A program made the translations under genes and the position numbers. The notes under the pieces are model-generated. The model was not told the origin of the DNA, ran no database searches, and saw nothing but the letters and a program-made list of their open reading frames with translations. A DNA stretch of 64,000 nt, taken from a virus. The stretch is taken from the IMG/VR virus record IMGVR_UViG_3300028388_003280, positions 54,197-118,196 of that record; one strand, written 5' to 3'. Position 1 is the stretch's first letter, and each line of letters starts with the position of its first letter. Below, piece by piece: positions 58,604 to 64,000 of the stretch.

Positions 58604-61600
58604 CCCTTGGTTGGCAGACCACAGACGGTTTCTACAACGTCTCGATGACTGGTGTGGTCGGTTTGCTGTCTGGTGCGTTGCAAACGAACCGCATTCAACT
58701 GTACAACACCCCGACTGTTCTCGGCGCCGCCACGCGAGAAGCGTCGATCGACTTTGCGAACGACGTCGGTACATCCAAGTTCTGGCTCCACCTCGATTCG
58801 GGCAACTCGTACAATACGCTTGTCCTGAAGGATGCCAACGTTTCAAGCGCGCCGATCATGACATGGGATCGCGAGTCTGGTGCGACCTACGCTGGCGGCT
58901 CCATCATTGTCAATTCAGAGGATCTCGGCGTCAGTGACGGTGGAGCATCCGGCTCAAAGATCTTCTTCGAGAACGGCACCGATCTGTTCACACATCGCAT
59001 CCGCGTCAACACAGGCCAGTTTTTCATTGAAGGCGGTGACACCAACGTCCAGAATAACCTTGGCGTTGGCGAAGATGCGTATATCCGCTCTGCAAACCTC
59101 TCTGACTCAGATGCATACGTTTATTTCTACGACGGTGGATCTGTCACCGGCCAATATCTCCGTTGGGACGACAGCGCACAAGAATTCCAATTCTCGACTA
59201 TACTTAGCGCTACGACCCTCCGCACCGATAACCTGAACTTGAACGGCACGTCTGTTCTGTTTAACGCTGATGGACCAAACAGTAATATCAATCTTTACTT
59301 CTATGATGACACACCAGTTGGCCAGTATATTAGATGGCTTTCAACCCAATCTAGGTTTGAGTTCAGCACTGACATTCAGGTAAATGGTGGCATCACAGCC
59401 CACACAGATTCTTACTTTGGCCAAGAGCTCTACCTTACAGCTGGTTCTGTTGTTTACCTCACAGACGCAGTCTCTGCTACAACTCCGTGGGCAAATGGTA
59501 CGCACTTCGCGTTCGGTGATTCGCTCACTGGTACGATGGCTATCTGGGGTGCATATGGTTTGGAGCCCGAGAGCGTTGAATACATGTTCGCTGGCTCGTC
59601 GTGGGACAATGCGCCCCTCAAGGTTGTACCAAGCAGCGGATACGTTGGCATCAATGTCCCAAGCACCAATCTCCCAGTCTATGAGCTCGACGTCTATGGA
59701 TCCGGCCGATTCAACAATGATCTGATCGTCAGTGGTAACATCCTTGCAGATGCTGTATCGTTGGCATCACTCGAGGCTCCACCATATTTCAAGGCAGACT
59801 CTGATGGTGTCGCCCTTGGTTGGCAGACAACCGATGGTTTCTACAATGTCTCGATGACCGGAACCGTCGGCCTTCTGTCTGGCTCACTACACACAGGTCG
59901 TATCCAGGTTTACAATTCACCAACGGTGTTTGGTGATACTACCGCAGGCCGCGAAGCTTCTATTGACTTTGCCAACAGTCTTGGTACACCTATATTTTGG
60001 CTATATGCCGATTCCGGAACTGGTTACAACACTCTAGTTCTAAATGAGGGCTCAATCGGATCCAACGCCCTCATGACGTGGGATAGGCTAAACGATCGCG
60101 TCGGTATCAATCAGGCCACACCGGGCCGAAGCCTTGATGTCTGCGGCGACACGCGCCTTGCTGGTGCTGTATTCGCCGGCGGCTCACTGACAATCAATTC
60201 AGAAGATCTAGGCAATGGCGACGCAGGCGTAAATGGGTCCAAGATCTTCTTTGAAGATGCCGGTGACCTTACGACGCACCGCATCCGGGTTCAGAACAGT
60301 GCATTCAATGTCGAAGGCGGCGACCTAAACTCCGATAGTAACATCACTGCTTATCTCGACATGGCGTTGGGTACACAGCCCGGCGCCCGCGATCCAGCAA
60401 CAACTGACACGGTGCTGTATTTTGGTGCCGATATTGATCGCGAGCTCAGGTGGGATGCATCTGACCAGCGCTTCGCGTTCAATTATCCACTATTCGTCGA
60501 TGGCACATTCAGTGCAGATTCTTCTTGGTTCAGTGGTGCCGTAACTGTTGGTGCACAGAATAACACTGTTACCACTGACTCTGTTCTGTTCTTCACTAAC
60601 GATTCTTCAAAGAACTTACGCTGGGATGCAAGCGCACAAGCGTTTAGGTTTACAGATTCCCTAAGTGCATCGTCGTTTGAGACTGGCCGCTACTTCAAGG
60701 CTGATGCTGATGGTGTAGCCCTTGGGTGGACCACCACAGACGGTTTCTACAACGTCTCGATGACTGGTGTGGTCGGTTTGCTGTCTGGCGCACTCCATAC
60801 GAACCGCATTCAACTGTACAACACACCAACTGTCCTCGGTGATGGCTCCCGCGAGGCCTCGATCGACTTCGCAAATGACATTGGTACATCCAAGTTCTGG
60901 CTTCATCTTGATTCAGGCAATTCGTACAACACGCTTGTTCTGAAAGACGCTAGCGTTTCAAGCGCGCCGATCATGACATGGGATCGCGAGTCTGGCATGA
61001 CGTATGTTGGTGGCTCTCTTGTCATCAACTCGGAGGACTTGGGCAACGGTGATGGTGGTGCAATTCAGGGCTCAAAGATCTTCTTTGAGAATGCTGGTGA
61101 TCTAACGACATACCGTATCCGCGTCCAGGGCGGCCAATTCCTTGCAGAAGGCGGCGATTGGAACACGGACTCAAACTTCGTCGCAGCCGAAGAAGCCGCA
61201 TTCGGTACCGAGCGCGATCCAGCAACAACTGATACTAACATCTACATTGGTTCTGCACTTGACCGCACTTTGAAGTGGGATGCTTCAGAACAGCAATTCG
61301 TTTTTAGTCATGAGCTTTATGCACCGACTATCACGGCTGATACGATTGATGTGGGAACCTTCAGTACGGCTACAGTGTGTGGTACGACAGCTGTTGTTTC
61401 TGATGGAGCACTGTACACGAACTATAATGAGACTGCTGCCGATAGCGTTGTTTATTTCTCAGGAACAGAGCACGACCTAAGATTCTCCGATAGCACTAAG
61501 CGCTTCGTGTTCAGTGAGGGCCTTTCGATACCAACTGGTGGCATCCAGGTGACCGCAAATGTCTCCGCATCGAACTTCAATGCGACGGTTGGTGTCAATT

Positions 61601-64000
61601 CTGACGGTTATGTGCGCGCAGATACTGATGTCTACATTGATTACGATGAAACTGGCGGAGACAGCTTCCTGTACTTCTGCGGCACTGAACGCCAGTTGCG
61701 CTGGGACAGCTCGAATGATTCATTCGTCGTTAACACCGCGCTTTCTGCAACTGGCGGGATAACCACAGATTCTACACTTAGAGTGGGTGCCGCAAACGGG
61801 GCTACCGGTGTAATTGACAGCGTCATCCAATTTGCAGATGGGTCGAAGAATCTCCGGTGGGAAGCGTCTAATGCAACCTTCTCGTTTAACGATGCTCTGG
61901 ACGTTCCAACTATTACTGCTGATCCCTACTTCAAGGCCGATGCTGATGGCGTAGCTCTTGGTTGGCAAACTACCGACGGTTTCTACAACGTCTCGATGAC
62001 TGGCACTGTGGGTTTGTTGTCTGGTGCACTTCACACTGGCCGTATTCAGCTGTACAACTCTCCAACTGTGTATGGTGAGGAGGGTTCCCCCCGAGAAGCA
62101 TCAATTGACTTTGCAGACGACGCCGGTGCATCTAGGTTCTGGCTGTATGCTTCATCTGGTAACTCCTACGACACACTAATACTCAACGAGGCCTCAGTCG
62201 GCTCAAATGCGCTCATGTCTTGGAGCCGCACAAGCAATCGTGTTGGTATCAATACGGACAGCCCGACGTATTCCCTCGATGTTGTTGGAGAAATTGCTTC
62301 GACGTCTAACATCTACGTTGATTATGATGGGACTGGCGGCAACAGCTACGTATTCTTCTGTGGTACTGGTCGATACCTTACATGGGACACCGCATCTGAC
62401 CGCTTCGAATTCAACAAAAATGTCTACACAACTGGGTTCTTTGAGTCTGTAAATGGTGGCACGTTCGGAGTCCGCGTCAACACGCCAGAACTTCGCGTGT
62501 CCGGGGAGGACATCTTCCTTGGGCATGATTCTGGTGTAAACCAAGATCTGACCATCTATTTCCACCACGACGCAAGCAATACAGGTCGTTGGCTTCGTTG
62601 GGACACGAGTGAGGACCGCTTCGCGTTCAACGACGATCTGTACACGGAGGGTCAGGTTCGTGCGAACTCTTCGATTTGGGCGCAGGCGGGAAGCCTTCTG
62701 ACGAGTGCTAATCTCTATCTTGGCTACAACCAGTCCGACGGTGACCGCTTCATCTATTTCGCTGAAGGTACGAACACAGGTCGCCACCTGAAATGGGACG
62801 ACGGCTCCAGCCGATTTGAATTCAACGATACAGTTTATGCCGACGCATTCTGGTCAACAGGCAATCTGATTTCCAACAACGACCTGTACCTGAACTACGT
62901 TGGTCCCGACGGCGATGCGAGCATCTACTTCTACGAAGGTGGCTCTGCAACCGGTCGCTACCTGTCGTGGGATGATAGTTCGAACAGGTTCGCGTTCAAT
63001 GACACACTGTATGCTCCCCAGTTGACCACACCCGATGTGCTTATCACCCAGAATTCAGGGGATGCACTTCGCCACAATTCATCACTGACCGTCACCATGT
63101 CCGGCACATCCGCTGGCTGGTACCGTCTCGCAACGTGCGGAAGCGGATCAGGTGAGCGTGGTGGTTTCCGTGTTATTCTCTCAACGCTCGGTGGCAACTG
63201 GGCTCCAGCAACATTCATCATTGATGTCTTCACAACCTGGGCAGCAACGTCAGGTGATTCAACTGTCCACATCACAAAGCATGGGACACCAAACTACATC
63301 CTTGACGCCCGCATTGCTTACCGAGGAACTGACAAGTCCCTTGAAGTCTATGTGCCCGCTGATCCTGACGGTCATCAGTTCACTGTTTACACTCAGACCA
63401 TCAATGGCTACAACCGAGACTGGCAGGTTGAGACTGGAACCCTACTCGAGACTACAGCTCTCGGAGTCCCTGACGCCACTATTGCTCAGGCATCCTCGAT
63501 CACATCTGCCGCCGGACAGACATACGAGAACCTTGGTGTCACCGACAACATCTACATCGGTGTTGGTGGTGGATACGAAGGTGACAAGGACCGCTTTATC
63601 TACTTCTACGACGGTGCCAGCGACACGGGCGAGCATCTCAGGTGGGATGACAGCGAAAATAGCTTCTACTTCACGAACAATCTCAACGTTAGCGGTGGTG
63701 TCCGAGGCGATACACTTTCGTCCGAGGGCGGCGTATTTGTCAACATCGATGGTCCAAACTCCGATTCGTACGTGTACTTCTATCAAGACACACTCGTCGG
63801 TGCGTATATGCAATGGGACACCAGCGACGAGAGGTTCACATGGAGTCATGGTGCGTATGTTGGATCTGGTGGTCTTTCTGCAGCTACTCTTTATTCAGAC
63901 TCGTCACTGAGGCTAGACAACAATGATTCTGGAACCGCGCAGATTTTCTTTGACGACGCAGGTCAGAATCTAACGTACAATGCATCTAACCAGTATTTCT
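58369..64000 (+). CDS. Tail fibre continuation, repetitive, runs off the window
   Basis: A single open frame without a stop from 58369 to the window end; sensible protein begins at SATNEVIADETLRVG (about 58394). It needs the upstream gene's start. The chain consists of beta repeats of roughly 40 residues ending L-[RK]-W-D-x-S...F-x-F (YLRWDDSAQEFQF, LRWDASDQRFAF, YLSWDDSSNRFAF), with four longer repeats inserted. It would form a long trimeric shaft; the receptor-binding tip lies beyond the window. Confidence 0.75.
58390..58393 (+). other. TTTT run at the tail-fibre frame change
   Basis: Reading CAT TTT then stepping back one base to TCT GCA ACC joins GALSHF to SATNEV with no lost sense. One more T here would fuse both frames directly. 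Confidence 0.6.
58570..62235 (+). repeat. Four copies of a ~310-bp tail-fibre module
   Basis: Copies at about 58570-58881, 59782-60090, 60688-60996 and 61921-62235. Each encodes YFKAD.DGVALGW.TTDGFYN, VSMTG.VGLLSG, REASIDFA and a closing TW-type segment. Copies 1 and 3 are the most alike (both have TVLG, TSKFWLHLDSGNSYNTLVLK). They alternate with the shorter beta repeats. Confidence 0.8.

Noticed and set aside
62203-62787. 194-codon reverse frame in the tail fibre
   Set aside because: Shadow of the repetitive fibre; Val/Glu/Thr-rich pattern follows from the forward repeats.
1-64000. CRISPR arrays, insertion sequences, integrase or attachment sites
   Set aside because: No regularly spaced identical repeats, no transposase or recombinase motifs and no terminal inverted repeats with target duplications were seen.

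Overview
The window is a piece of a large tailed double-stranded DNA phage with a contractile tail, distantly T4-like. The T4-type genes are a gp25-like baseplate protein, a gp6-like (J-like) baseplate wedge protein, a gp55-like late sigma factor and a gp46/gp47-like recombination nuclease. A toprim primase, a RuvC-like resolvase and a dCMP-hydroxymethylase-like enzyme accompany them. Genes are packed with ATGA, TGATG or TAATG overlaps, and Shine-Dalgarno sites are strong. Two predicted lipoproteins with lipoboxes suggest, without proving, a Gram-negative host. No terminase, capsid, portal, DNA polymerase, tRNA, integrase or CRISPR was seen.

Layout. 0-6.2 kb: two glycosyltransferases, a TS-family enzyme with the residue typical of cytosine-directed enzymes, a GIY-YIG endonuclease, an FtsH-protease-like protein, an exported 3D-domain protein and a YkuK-type RNase H-like protein. 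6.2-8.4 kb: a duplicated two-gene module and small early genes. 8.5-12.6 kb: a HAD nucleotidase, two more glycosyltransferases and the late sigma factor. 12.6-19.6 kb: baseplate genes and associated virion genes. 19.8-24.5 kb: about twenty tiny genes reading from one early promoter. 24.5-27.3 kb: two 477-residue lipoproteins. 27.4-30.5 kb: a DenV-like glycosylase and small genes. 30.7-31.4 kb: the only reverse-strand operon. 31.4-32.5 kb: about 1 kb of structured non-coding DNA. 32.5-37.4 kb: more small early genes. 37.6-49.9 kb: large virion genes. 50-54.8 kb: resolvase, primase and the nuclease complex. 54.9-64 kb: a very long repetitive tail fibre that runs off the window and is interrupted by a -1 frame change.

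Regulation can be read from the sequence. Nine sites share a sigma70-like architecture, TGTGCA or TGTACA, exactly 17 bp, then TATGAT or a close variant. Seven of them carry TGG just before the -10. They stand in front of the small-gene operons, the TS-family gene and the resolvase. A second motif, GTATTTA, usually 23-39 nt before the start codon, precedes virion genes and some small genes and is a candidate late promoter for the gp55-like factor. Strong hairpins separate the units.

Most interesting: a Mre11-type nuclease whose C-terminal part is fused to the Rad50-type ATPase in another frame; the tail-fibre frame change at a short T run; the possible cytosine hypermodification genes; the two promoter families; and the 1-kb non-coding region rich in palindromes and direct repeats. 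Functions come from motif reading only; no database search was possible.
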